Assembly (NCBI GenBank): GCA_946699065.1 | Contig: CAMPDV010000110.1 | Location: forward strand, 1 to 64,000 | Source: Loxodes magnus | Lineage: Eukaryota > Ciliophora > Karyorelictea > Loxodida > Loxodidae | Reading direction: 5' to 3' | Length of the DNA: 64,000 nucleotides | Part shown: positions 36,137-48,490 of the stretch, in pieces | Layout: every line of letters starts with the position of its first letter | How positions within the stretch are numbered: the stretch's first letter is position 1 | Translations under genes and position numbers: made by a program | Notes under the pieces: generated by a model | The model's database searches: none | Told to the model about the DNA's origin: nothing | Seen by the model: only the letters and a program-made list of their open reading frames with translations

Positions 36137-37648
36137 TTAATTATTTGAGTTTTTTGAAATTTAAATTCTTCATTACAAATTTAAATGATTTCCAATCATT
36201 CCTGTCATAATACTTTCATCATGAAAATAATTTTAAAATGTTTTAAAAAAATTTATATTATCATTTTTCGTCTTTATGATTTCATTAGCAAAATCTTATC
36301 TTAAAAAATAGAGTTTTTTTCCATAATCTCCATTTTCTGTCAAAATTTCTCCTTTTCATATCATTTTTTGAAGCATTTAATCCATCTTTTTTCTAAAAAA
36401 ATCGAGTTTGCTTTAATATTTTTATTCCATTTAATTCTAAATTTGAAATAACCATTCTTAAAATTCATAATTTTTATTATCTAACTAATCATAAAATAAT
36501 AAATTTTATAATTTTATTCAATTAACTTCTCTCTCCAAATCAAAATAAATATCATATTGTAAGTTTTCTATATCTTTTAAAAATTATTATAGATCCTATT
36601 TTTATTGAGTTTCGTAATTTTTTATATCTTATAAAATTTAATAAAAGTCAATTATTCAATCCTATAAATATTTATCTCAATCATTAAAATTTTTTTTAAA
36701 ATCGATTTCTTTCAATATATCAATCTCTTTATATTATATTTAATTTTACTAGTCAATTTATATTAGATAAATTTTATTTTAGTTAATCTTATACAAAATT
36801 CCTTTTTTATATCAACTATAATTTTGAAAAAATCCTTCATAATATTATTTTTTATTTCCATTAAATTCTCTTCCAAACTTGATTGACTTTTTTTCTTCAA
36901 CTGATTAATAATGATAAAAAACATTGTTATATTTCTAGATTATTTTATCACTTTTAAGAACAATGAAAGTTTAAAATAACTATTGTATTTTTTCTATACT
37001 CTTACTTCATTTTTAAGATTCACTCTAAAATATTTTGACTTTAAATAATTGATTAAACGATATTTCACTCAAATTCTTATTATATTAAGCCAAAATTTAG
37101 GAATATATAGGTTTATTATACGAAAAGAATATCTTTTAAATTGTTTAATTTTGAAAATCTATTAGTATACCATTTCCATGCTTAAATCCATTTCTAAACT
37201 CTCCGTCATAATAACAATTTTTTGTCAAATCTCTTCCATAACCTTCAGGATAGTGATTGGAATTAAGCTAGCCGTAAAATGTTCTTAAATTTTTACGATT
37301 TTGCTTTATTTATGCTTAGTTATATATAAACATTTACTGTTAAAAGATTGAAACTAATTTAGATACATCATTTGAATCTAAAAAGGATGAATTTAAGGAA
37401 TTTAAATTTAAATGTTCTTAATAAGTTAAGTCAAAATTTTAATTGAATAAAAAAGGAACTTAATTTCCGTTTTGGAAGTTTACTAATGAAATTGATTCTT
37501 CTAAATACAAATAATCATAATCAATATCTTCAAGATTTTAGTAATTTATAATACCTTTTTTATTTTCTTTCTAAAGCTATTAATTCTTATAAATATTTTG
37601 CTTTTATTAAATGTCTTGCTATTATTGTTATTATTAACTACTTTCCAT
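36137..37648 (-). CDS. MORN-repeat protein, Gln-rich N-terminus (503 aa)
   Basis: ATG 37648-37646 to TAA 36139-36137, frame checked at residues 40, 135, 271 and 488. The N-terminus is MESSQQQQQQQDIQQKQN, with most Gln written TAA or TAG. Two MORN-type regions follow: HYPEGYGRDL..YYDGEFRNGFKHGNG (about residues 133-160) and YYEGFFQN (about 269). Then comes KEIDFKKNFNDWDKYLQDW and a helical C-terminus with DLEREVNWIKLQ. All of these align with the C-terminal half of 42736-45405. MORN repeats bind membranes or scaffold proteins. It has no kinase domain; the kinase gene just upstream on the same strand (145 bases apart) may be its split partner. Confidence 0.75.
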
Positions 37649-37792
37649 ATCACATACTTATTATTCATTATTTTCAACATTTCCTTTTTGCTTGCTTTAC
37701 TATTAGTAAGCATTTTATATTTATTATTAATTTTTTTTGTTTTCATAATATTTTATACTTTTTTTTCCTTTTTTTTTCTTTTTTTTAATTAT

Positions 37793-40700
37793 TTATATTA
37801 CTTCTATTTCATCCATACAATAAGTTTCTCAATTAAATTTATCATTAATTAAAAATTCCTTGAGTTATATAAAATCATATCTTGCTTCTGCATCATATTA
37901 CAGACTTACAAATAGAATCTAAAGTATTTTAATATACATTTTTTCATTCGCTTAATAAGGGATAAAATTCACTAATTAACGTAAATATTTTTTGTATTCT
38001 TATTATAAAGAAAATACATCATGTATATCTTTTGCGTCAAGTAATGTTATTGCTTCAAGTAATGTTATTCCAAGTGAAAAAACATCAGACTTGAATTTAT
38101 TTAAATTTAAGTTTTAAGTTTCAAGTTCAGGTGATTAATAATAATTAGTTCATATATTAATTCCGGTTTGCTCTACCTTTAGTAATGGATTAGAATCTTC
38201 AAAATCTCCTATTTTTACTAAAAAATTTTTATCCAAAAAGATATTTAAGGGTTTTATGTCTTAATGGCAAATTTTTATCCTTTAAAGAAAAGCAAATCCT
38301 TCAATTAAATCTTTTGCAATTTCTCATATTTCATTTATTTTAAAGTATTGTGTTTTCCTTTCTTATATTTGTTTACCCAAATTTTAATTTTCGTAAAAAT
38401 GCATTTCAATTCAAAATATTTGATTCTATTTATTTCAACCATAATCATATACTTTGCGACAATATTTTTTATATTCCTCTTTGTATCTCCACAGCTTGCA
38501 AATAGTTTAAATTTGCTGACTATAATCTTATTTACCTTTTAAAATTTTAATTAACCTGTTTTTGTTTTTTTTATTTTTTACTTCTAATATTATCATTTTT
38601 CCGTTATTTTTTTTAGTGTTTTTAGCAACAATACCAAAACCAGGGATAAAATATTAATATTGATATAAATTTTCCTTATTTATTTTAATTTCGTTGAAAT
38701 AAATTTCTTAACTTAAATTTCATTAATAATCTATCTTATCGTTTTTTAATGCTTGAACAATTATATTATTTCATTGATTTATATTTTTTTCTAGAAAATC
38801 GAACAATTCCTTACTATCCTTTTAACCTAAAGAATAGGGGGGAAATATTTATTTAATTTTTCAATCTATTTTAATTCAAAAAGCAAATTTAAATTTATCT
38901 AAAAAAATTATATGATAAGGCTATTTAATTTAGTCTTACTCTTAATAGCTTAAAAAGTTAATTCAAAGCTAATTTAATTCCTCCTACGCTTATGATGCTT
39001 CTAACTCGGCATTATGCTTTATTTATTCTTAGAGTGGATTATATTCGAACTTATTACTTATATAGTTTTTTATCGAAAAAATAAAAGGAATTTTTAATAT
39101 AAGTTAAAGATCTAATAGCTAGCTTTTTTTTTAATTGTTGCAACTTTCATTATTATCTGATTAATTTTATATTATATCTCTATATTAATTTATATCTAAT
39201 TATATATAATCTTTTCAACTATTCATACCATTGTATTTATTTTATATCCTATGAAAAATTTTATAATTTTACTGTTCTTAATTATCGCTTTCGAATAGTT
39301 ATTATAATATTAGTCTGACTAATTGAATTTCATTTTCTTCAATTTTATTAAAGTCTATTTCTTAAATTTTAAATTCCCTTTTTTATGTTTAAAAACTGTA
39401 AAAATCTCAGTTTTTAGATATAATCTGCTCTAATAAATTCTAAATTTGTTCTATTTGATATTTAATCATATCGTCAATTTCTAAATTCTGAACTTCAGTA
39501 ACATCCTTGATATTTCAAATAATTGTTTAATAGAGAACTTGATATATTTGAACATATTTACCTTCACTATTCAAACAACAATTTTCATGTCCTGTCTACT
39601 TTAAATTTTCCTTTATCTTACTTAAACAAAATGAATAAAAGCACTAATCTTCCAGAAATTTATAATTCTTTATTGCTTCTTGAATAGTTAATTTAATAAT
39701 CTCCATATATCCATCAAATAGATTTTCTTAATGAGCACTTAAATCGTATAGCCAGTACATTCTATTATAATTCAAATTATTAAATTAATCATTTAATGCG
39801 AATTAGAATAATTGCTAATTTTATAAATTGAGTTCTTCATTTATAATCTAGTCATTTATTTATTATTAAGTATCTAGAAATTATTGTCAATCAAATATAA
39901 AAGAGATGTTATTATAATTGATACTAATTTCGCTGTCTTTTAAAAGGTTATATAAAATCTAATTTTCTGCATTTTTGTAAATTATATACTCTAAGTCACT
40001 TCTCATATAAATATCTTCCAGATTTTATATTAAAAAATCTTGCTCTATATTTTATAGTTTAGTTGCTAGGCTAAACTTAAGGAATTTATCTTACTTAAAA
40101 TCATGGAATTAATTTATAAAGAAACCAAATTAAGATATTCTATATTTTATTTCATTGTTTTCAAATAGGAAAATTTAACTTCATGCTGATTTTTCTTCAA
40201 ATCATTCATTTAATTAAATTTTCAGTTCATCCAAGTTTTCTTTCGTCATTTGACTTTTGAATGAATTTGCATTTTAAGGTAAATCACAATCAATATTTTC
40301 TCAATCGTATAAAATTTTATTATATTCATTGTTAAGTTTTTATCTAATGATAAAAGAATATAGACATTGAATAAAGCTTCTGCCTCGACACATTAATTAA
40401 ATCATTTAATTCTAAAGAACTTCACATTTTTCGACTTCATTCAACTGTTAAATTATTTCTTCTTTTTCTATTTTTGTAAATTTATAGCCATTTTATTAAT
40501 TTTCATTGTTTTAAGCTATAAATACATAAATTTTTTTGGTAAATTTATTTTAGCTTTAAATACTAAAAAGTAGGAAATCAAATCTATTTTTATTAAGAAA
40601 TTGCTACTCTTAAAATGCTAAGTAATCTAAATATTTGTATAATCTATTTAGCATATCTAATTTAGTTACTTTTTCTTTCCAATTTCTTTATGGAAACTGA

Positions 40701-41311
40701 TAGGATAAATGCTATTTCTAAAAATCAAATAAAGTTTCGTTCCAAATAATCTGCTTCTTATGTGACTTATTTTAATTAAGGAATTTACCTTCTACGATTA
40801 AATAATTATTTGCTCATACTTTTATTTAAGCTAAGTAAAAATTTTCTAACTTATTTCTCAAATTGGAACAATTGATCGAAATTTATTCTCTCAAATTTAA
40901 AAATTTATTTTCCTTAATTTACTGGAATAATGGTATAGAGTATTGGTAAGAATATAGGAAATATAAATCTCCAATATCTTGGAGTATTACTTTTTTTCTC
41001 TAGTCTACTTGACATAAATTCATAGAAACGTTCTTAGGAATAAAACTCAGCATTGATATGTTAAATTCAGCAGGTTTGGATTTTTTCTTTTTATCTAATG
41101 CAACTTATTTATCTTCTTTATTAAAAGAGATTAAATCTATATCTCTAATTTAGTTTAAAGTTTCTATACATTCATTATATTAATTCTACAAGGCTGTTTT
41201 ATTCTATTCAAGCTTTTACTATTCTTCAGGGTTTGATTATTTCATTATATGCTATATTTCTCTTAAATAATTATCGAAAAATTCTTTTAGTTTGGATTCT
41301 ACTTCAGACAT
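37793..41311 (-). CDS. Protein kinase with long N-terminal helical region (1172 aa)
   Basis: ATG 41311-41309, frame unbroken to TAA 37795-37793 (1172 codons; the kinase motif falls in frame at codon 1036). The first 800 or so residues are helical, Gln/Asn/Lys-rich and unrecognised. The C-terminal kinase domain shows KICHQDIKPLNIFLD (His1016-Gln-Asp1018, with Lys and Asn kept), KIGDFED (Asp1036-Phe-Glu, Gly of DFG replaced by Glu), then YYQSPEL and FKSDVFSLGITLLEAI. HRD is HQD. The Lys of subdomain II is not clear. The fold is certain; activity is doubtful but not excluded. A phosphotransfer role on Ser/Thr would be expected if active. It diverges from the kinase-MORN gene at 42736. Confidence 0.85.
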
Positions 41312-42735
41312 GTTTTCTGTCCAAAACTTATAAAATAAATTTAAATTTTCAAGTCAGTTAGTCAATTTAAAATTTTAAGCTAATAAATTACAAAAAATCA
41401 ATTTTCGTTTCTAAGAAAATTTAACTCAAAAATAGCTGAAAAAAGATAGAAAAGATTTTATTGTCTTTGCAAAATTAACTTATTGTAGAAGTTAGAAACT
41501 ATTTAAAATATAATCTAAATAATGCAATCTTAGTACCAAGCAATAAAGAACTATTGTAAAAAGAAAAATAGGTCCCTTTTTATTAATACAATGATTCTCT
41601 AAATCCTTTCTATATTTATCTTTATAAATCTAGATATATCATTTTCCTTAGCTGCAAAATAATTTTTATTTAATATCTTAATTTTAAATAGAGGCTAATT
41701 AAAAGAAGCTTTGAACTAAAAATTCTAAAATAGATCTTAATTAAAATTTTATTTTTTAATAAATAAAAGAAGGAAATTTTAAATTTTTGGTTTAGATTTT
41801 GAGTTTGCCTCTATTAAGTTTAGTAAATAGTTAAATTTTTAAAATTAATGTGCCTATTTGCACTTTAAAATTAGCCAATTTTAATATTCGTTGTAGTTGT
41901 AAAAATTAAAATATTTTTCATTATTTATCATAATTTGAGGTTTCTTTAGCTTTAGATTATAAAGTTGCAGTTTAAGGAAACTCCTAATTTTAACTTAAGA
42001 AAATATTTTAGGTTAGATTTATTCGTTTCTAGAATGTTTGCATTGAATGTAATTTTAGATTAGATTGAAAGAAGGAATTTTTTAAGTTAGGAATTTGCTA
42101 ATAACTTTACTATTACTTATATTTGAACGTTAAGGAAATTTGTGGAGGCAAAATACGATTTTCCTAATTTTTTGCTTTTAATTTTATTTCTTTCTTTATT
42201 CAAATTTTTGTACAATCTTAGTTCTTTCATTTTCATTAATTAAATGAGTTCCAATTTAAGTGATTTTTATATCTTTATTTGCGATTTCAGAGTAGTTATG
42301 TTTCTAATGTCTCCTCAACTTTACTCTTATATTGTTATAAACAGGATGCAATTTAAAGTCTTAAATTTTCTTTATAAATAAGTTCATTAGTTATTTTATT
42401 CAGCTTTAAAGCAAGAAAAATTATTTCCAAAAACCTAAGAAAAAAAAATATAAGCTTTAGAGTGAATTCTATGCTTCTGTATTTATAAATTATTTATTTA
42501 AGCACTAATATAAAATTATAATATGTTATACTTTATTTATTGGATTTGAATGAAGAAGATATGATAAATATTAAAAGGTTATAATTAACAATAAGTATAA
42601 TAATCCAAAGTATTTAAGAAGGAAAATTATCTATCTTTAATAAATTAGTGCTGAATTAGGTTTTCTAAGATATTTTCACTTTAAAGGATTTAGCTAAGTT
42701 TAATAATTTTAAATCAATTAAAAAATAAATATTAC
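41312..42735. promoter_or_regulatory. Divergent intergenic region between the two kinase genes
   Basis: 1.4 kb between two start codons facing away from each other, so both promoters should lie here. It is A/T-rich with no repeat or recognisable element. An undetected small gene is not excluded. Confidence 0.4.
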
Positions 42736-45405
42736 ATGATGAGTGATTTATGATAGAAGCAACAATTTTTTATTCCTTTAGAAAAAGAAGCGCAATAATT
42801 TAGATAAGAAATAGGATAATTTTGTGGATAGATAACAACAGGATTTTATAAAATTAGAGAATATTACAGACCCTCGCAAACAGCATATGTAGGATTATGT
42901 GGGAGTGTAAAGGATAAACTTCGCTTTTCTTGTTGTTAAAATTGCTAATAAAGCTATGTCTTTAAAACCACCCTAAAAGATTAATAAAATAACTAGCTTT
43001 AAACAATTGATATTGAGAAATTAGGTAAAATAAAAGAAGTATTGTCTTTATTTTAAAATTTGTAAGAAATTGAAGCTAAAAATTTTGTCAAAATGGAGAA
43101 AATTGGTTAAGGCTAATATGGAGAAGTTTGGAAAGGAAAATGGAATTAATAAGAGATAGCAATAAAGGAATTATTAAACTAAAGATTAAGTAAAGAAGCT
43201 GAAGAGGAATTCAAATAAGAAATGAAAATTATATATCAACTAAACCATTAAAATATAGTAAAACTTTGAGGACTCTGTCTTTCTCCATACTGCTTGATAC
43301 TTGAACTTGGAAAATGCTCTCTGTTTGGATTTTTATAGAGTAAAGAGGAAATTTCTTGAAATAAAAGGTATTAAATTGCCTAAGATATTGCTCAAGGTGT
43401 TTAATATATTCATAGTAAAGCTATCCTACATAAAGAGTTAAAGAGTAAGAACACCATTTTGAGTAATTCGAATAAAGCTATGATTTGTGGCTTTGATATT
43501 TCATTTGTTAAAAGAGAATCTAGAACATTAAGTGATGAAAGATAAGAAGGGAGCGTAAGATGAATGGCTCCTGAATTATTCAAGAAAAAGCCTAAATATA
43601 GTAAATAGTCAGATATATATTCGCTTGGAATGATATTTTGAGAATTAGCTTCAAGAAAAATCCCTTGGGAATAAACTTTAAATGAAGTAATAATAGCAAA
43701 TGTTACATAGGGAAAAAGAGAAATAATTCCTGAAGATTGTCCATAATAATTTTCTGAAATAATTTCCTAATGTTGGAATCAAAATCCAAAAGAGAGAATA
43801 AGTATTGATGAAATTATTATACAGTTAAATATTTTAAAACAAGAAAGTCAAATAGAAAAATAGATTTTTAGTTCGAATGAGAATTAACTTTCCATCTTGT
43901 ATGCTTAGCCATAAGAATTATAGATAGAATCCTATTAAATAGATTATGATGAATAATTAGAATCTACTGTACTTTAATAAAGTGAAGAAAGAGAAATCTT
44001 CTAACTAATAAAATTTTAAGATCCTAATTAATATGCCGAAAGCGAAGAATAAAGTACTAAATCAGAAGAAAGGATAGAACTCGAAAATAATTAATAAGCT
44101 CAATAATATCAATAAACTCAAGATCTTCAAGAATAAGTTTTGCAAAGTTAAGAGTAAGCATAGCCTGACTTGCAATTCATAAACTAAGAATTAAACCCTT
44201 TCTTTAATATATTGAAAAGCCAAGATAATTATCAGAAAAAAATAATAATGATTTTGATTTTTAGCCAGGAGAAGTAATATTCTTATAATACTAAATTGCA
44301 AATTTAGTAATAAGAAGAAACCCAGAAAAATTTAATATACAAAGGCTAGATAAATCAAGATAACAATTATGAAGGATTTGGAAGATTTTTAGACAATTCA
44401 ATTTATTATGAAGGATACTTTAAAAACTAATCCAAGCACGGAAGTGGAATCTTAATTAACTTAGAAAAGCTTAAAGTTTTTTAAGCTACATTTTCTCATG
44501 AAAAATTAATCTATAAACAAAAAATTGGATTTTATAACTTAATCTAAGATTAAATAGAATTCAACTTAAATATAAAAATTCCAATATTCTAATCTTATAA
44601 TATATAAAATGTCTTAGGAGGTAAAATTATCGAAAGAGCTTAGGATTTAATGTCAATGATAAGAATCCTAGGACAAGATTTGATTTTAAGTTTAAATGAT
44701 TGAGCATTCTACCAAGGAGAAGTTAAAACGAATTAATTCGGATATGGAAGAAAACTAGACATTAAAAGCAATTTATATTATGAAGGATTTTTTGAAAATG
44801 GCAAAATAGCAAGTTGAGGTATATAAATAAATTTAGTGAATGGTGATTCTTTTATTTTAAAGGGTGATTAAAAGGAAGGAGTTAAAATTGATGTTCTTTA
44901 AGAAATAGATTTTGAGAATTAAATAATAGAATGAAGCTAGTGACTTTAGCAATGACTATTAGAAGCTTTTTTAATTAGCTTGTAAAAGTAAAATTCAGAA
45001 TAAAAATTAGAAATCAGCTCTGATAAAGTTCAAAAGGATTTTGAATGTTTCCATAAAAAATGCGTTTTGGATGTTTAAAGAGAAGCTAATTGAGCTAAAC
45101 TTAATAGTATGTCTCTCCTAAAGTAGGAAGATAATCCAAAAATACTTTAGAAGAAAATGGAAATAAATCCTTTAGATCACATTGAATAAAATGTAATCTA
45201 GTTTATAGAAGATGCCTAATTTGTATTTCATCAAAGCGAAAATCTTTACGAATAAGTTAAAAAAACGAAGAATTTGGAACATCAATATCTCAATAAATAT
45301 TTAAAAATGAAGTTTACTATTCTTTAATAAAAGCAGGCTTGCATATCTGATATAGTACTATATACCAAACAATTAGAGCATTTTTTCTAGACAAATAAAC
45401 TTTAA
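42736..45405 (+). CDS. Pseudokinase-MORN fusion protein (889 aa)
   Basis: ATG 42736, frame unbroken to TAA 45403-45405. Residues 1-119 include a Cys-rich piece (FSCCQNCQQSYVF). Kinase domain about 120-360: glycine loop GQGQYGEVW (124-132), IAIK (Lys144), HKELKSKN in place of HRDxKxxN (232-239), GFD in place of DFG (252-254), VRWMAPEL (Trp276 = TGA), IFWELASRKIPWE (Trp302 = TGA), CWNQNPKER. Loss of the catalytic Asp and the DFG order makes it a probable pseudokinase. A Gln-rich linker leads to MORN regions near residues 545 (NNYEGFGRF..YYEGYFKN) and 659 (YQGEVKTNQFGYGRKL..YYEGFFEN). The C-terminus matches the MORN gene at 36137-37648. Probable membrane-linked signalling scaffold. Confidence 0.9.
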
Positions 45406-45939
45406 ATTTTAATTTTTTTATTTTCATAAAATAAAAAATAGTTTTTCCTCCCAACTATCTAAAAATAAAAATTTAACTACCCAAATACTATTTTTTAATA
45501 AATTAAGAGCTAGATTAGAAGATAAAAATTATAGATAAAGATATAAAAAGCTTACGTAGGTAGAGCTAATTTTAAATCTTTATCTATTTCTGGATTTTAT
45601 TAAAAATTTGTTAATTTAGTATTATAATAATAAACTTTTAATGAATTAGGTGGAATTAATTAGTCAATAGCTTAAAAATATAAGAATAAATAGATCTAGT
45701 TAATAGTTGAAAAAATCTAAACCAGATTAAAAGAAATAAATAAATATTAAAAAAGGGAGTTAAAATTGGTTTTTATAAGATAAATTATGGTAATAGAAGA
45801 AATAGAATAATATACCTCCAAAATCTTCTATATAAGAGTGTAAATCAAGCTAGATAAATAAATTAAAGTTAAGAAAAAGTAAATTAATATATATCTAGAT
45901 TTTGTTCACTTTGGTATAAGTTAAATAAATTTTAATAAT
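45406..45939. other. A/T-rich spacer between convergent genes
   Basis: Lies between the 3' end of the kinase-MORN gene and the unresolved 3' end of the minus-strand gene 45940-48490. No feature supported. Confidence 0.4.
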
Positions 45940-48490
45940 TATTTTTCTTTTAAAAATATAAGTAATAAAATAGGTAAAAAATATAAATCAATTTTAGGGT
46001 AAAATTTCTATTTAAATATACTCTGTCTTTGTAAAAATATTATAGTAATATGCTTAAACAAAATTAATAACTCTTTTAGAAGCAATTTTAATTAAATTTA
46101 CTATATAATCTTATTGGAATATTTTACGAAAGTGATATCGCATAATTTTTATTAATATTTAACTATTTAGCTCTAAAGTAAGCAAAATGTTTGCTATATC
46201 AATTCCTAAGATATCTAATAAATATTTGCTCATTATTTAATTTTCTTATGTGGAAAAAGATATTAATAATTTAACCTTAATAATTAATAGACAGAAGCAA
46301 ACTAAATAAAAAGAAAAAATAAAATAATAGCTATAATAAGATAAGAAAGGTATATAATTTGATTATTTGACCATCTCTTTTTTTAAACTTTTAGCTATTT
46401 ATGATTCTTTTTACTTTTAGAGATATTTAAATCAATCCAAAATAGTTTAATGTTTACCACATAACAATTTTATTTAATTTGGCTTTAATATTTTAAGATT
46501 GATCAGAGAAATCGATGATAATTACATTTTTTATTTTTTTAATAGTTTTAAAATTAACTAATTTTATTAAATAAAGAGCATGAAAAATCGAATAATTTGT
46601 GGATATAATTTAGAAGAAAATTAAAAAGAGATATTTCTATTTTGCTTTTAATTTTACTATTTTTATTAATTATTTAATCTAACTTTTTAAAATGCTTTAG
46701 AGAAATTTTAGTAAAATAAAAATTCTTTATAAGGATAAAATTAATTAAAAATATATATCTTTCTGACTACCATATTCATCAACCTTTAGAAGCATAGGCG
46801 ATTTCTATCCAGCATAAGTTTTCGTTTAAATAAAATAAAATCCGAAATTACTCAAAATTATATAACTAAAAAGCATCATAATAACCCCCTTATACTAATG
46901 TAAACTTGAAAGAAATTTGTTTTATTATATTAACAAAATTAAAAATGATTTAGTCTTAATCTTTATTGCTTTCTCTTTACGAAATTTAATTTAGAACTTC
47001 AAATTCTCTAAGTACTACTAAGCTTATTAATGCAATAATTTCAATTTAATTATAGAAGTTAAATATACCATTTTAAGGTTTAATTATGATGCTTTATCTT
47101 TATAAAAATTTTAAATGATTGATAAAAATTAGCTTATGTAATTTTATACTTATTAACTAATACTCTTAGTCTGGAGATATATCCTTATACCAATCTAATT
47201 TTCATCAATTTTGCTCTTAGTTAATTTAATTTTTTCTTATTCTTTTATTCACTTTAATTTTAATTTATATTAGGAGTTATGTTTAAATCTCTTTACTTAT
47301 ATAAACGTTTTTTAATTAAGTAAATACCATATAGTTGAATCTGATCTTTTAAGAATTTATAATAACTATTGATTATAACCTTAAAGAGTATTATTTTATT
47401 TTAAATGAATCTCATTTATAACAAATTTAAATCTTAACTCAAAACTTATATTTTCCTTGCTATTTATTAATGAGCTTAAAGTTTTTCAAGTGAATTCCTT
47501 TTGAAAAGAAATATCTTTATTACATTCTTTATGATTTTTAACTTCTAATTTAAATTATTTTTTATTTATTTTTGCTTTAAGTTCTTGAAAATTCCAAATA
47601 AAGTGGATTCCTAATTAAATTTTAAAATCTTTTTAGATGAAAATTATTAGTGAAAATAGCTTTTGAAGTTGAAAAGATATCCAAAGCTTATAAGACTTAA
47701 ATTTTAAGCATGGCCCTAGAAGCAGTGCTAGCAACATTTTCCTTTAATTTGTCTATAAGTATTTTTCATTAGTAATTAGTTATTTAAATTAAATTTCACT
47801 TATAACTTTATAAGATAATAATCATAAATAATAGCTTAGTTTTTAATTATGTTTGCTATACTTAGCTTTATATAATTAACTATATAAATAAGAGCTTTGG
47901 CTTATTATTCACTTATCTCTTTGATAACTATTATTTTTAATATACATTTATTTTCAACTTTTTCTCAATTATTTAGCTTTGCTTTTTCGCTATCTTTAAT
48001 TTAGCCTTTTTGGATTCCTTTAACTAGTTTATCATAAGTATTTTCTATTTAAAACAACTAGTCAGATTAAGCAATCTGGAAATAAGCAGACAATTTTACA
48101 TTTTAACTTTTTTTTTTCTAAATATAAACTACTTAGCCTTGCTAGAGAAATTTTAGTTATCATCATTATACTAATTTCTATTTCTGACTAAATTTTTAAT
48201 CTCTCTCCTAAAGCTTCTCTCAATTTTAGGTTTTTTTATATTTTCTTATTGAAATATTTAATTAACCTCATAAATTTTAGCTTCCACTTACAAATTAATA
48301 TCTTATTAAAATAGCTAAGCAAATATTAAAGATATGTAGCAACGGAATTTAATTATATAGTGTATTTCTAATTTTTAAGTTTGCAATTCTTAATCTTAGC
48401 TAAGTTCCTATATTTTAACCTTAGATTAAAGTAATTACTCTTATATGTTCAATTTTTATCATCCTTTGAATAGCGTAAGCATGCTTTGCT
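45940..48490 (-). CDS. Large hypothetical protein with membrane segments
   Basis: Minus strand, one frame; the points at 48271 and 46879 are exactly 464 codons apart and both coding-like. Reads KNLKLREALGERLKIQSEIE, QSYQRD-type basic stretches, SFQKEFTWKTLSSLINSK, AGQKSPMLLKVDEYGSQKD and YLRNWYSKHFAYFRAKQLN. A strongly hydrophobic stretch near 46330 is a likely membrane helix. Upstream of 48490 the coding-like reading continues in a different frame (to about ATG 48719), with the switch in an (AAAT) run, so the 5' part may be frameshifted. The 3' end is not fixed. No family recognised. Confidence 0.5.

Noticed and set aside
37598..37852. Standard-code hydrophobic small proteins on both strands around 37.6-37.85 kb
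   Set aside because: They are antisense or off-frame readings of the Gln-rich MORN gene start and the kinase 3' end.
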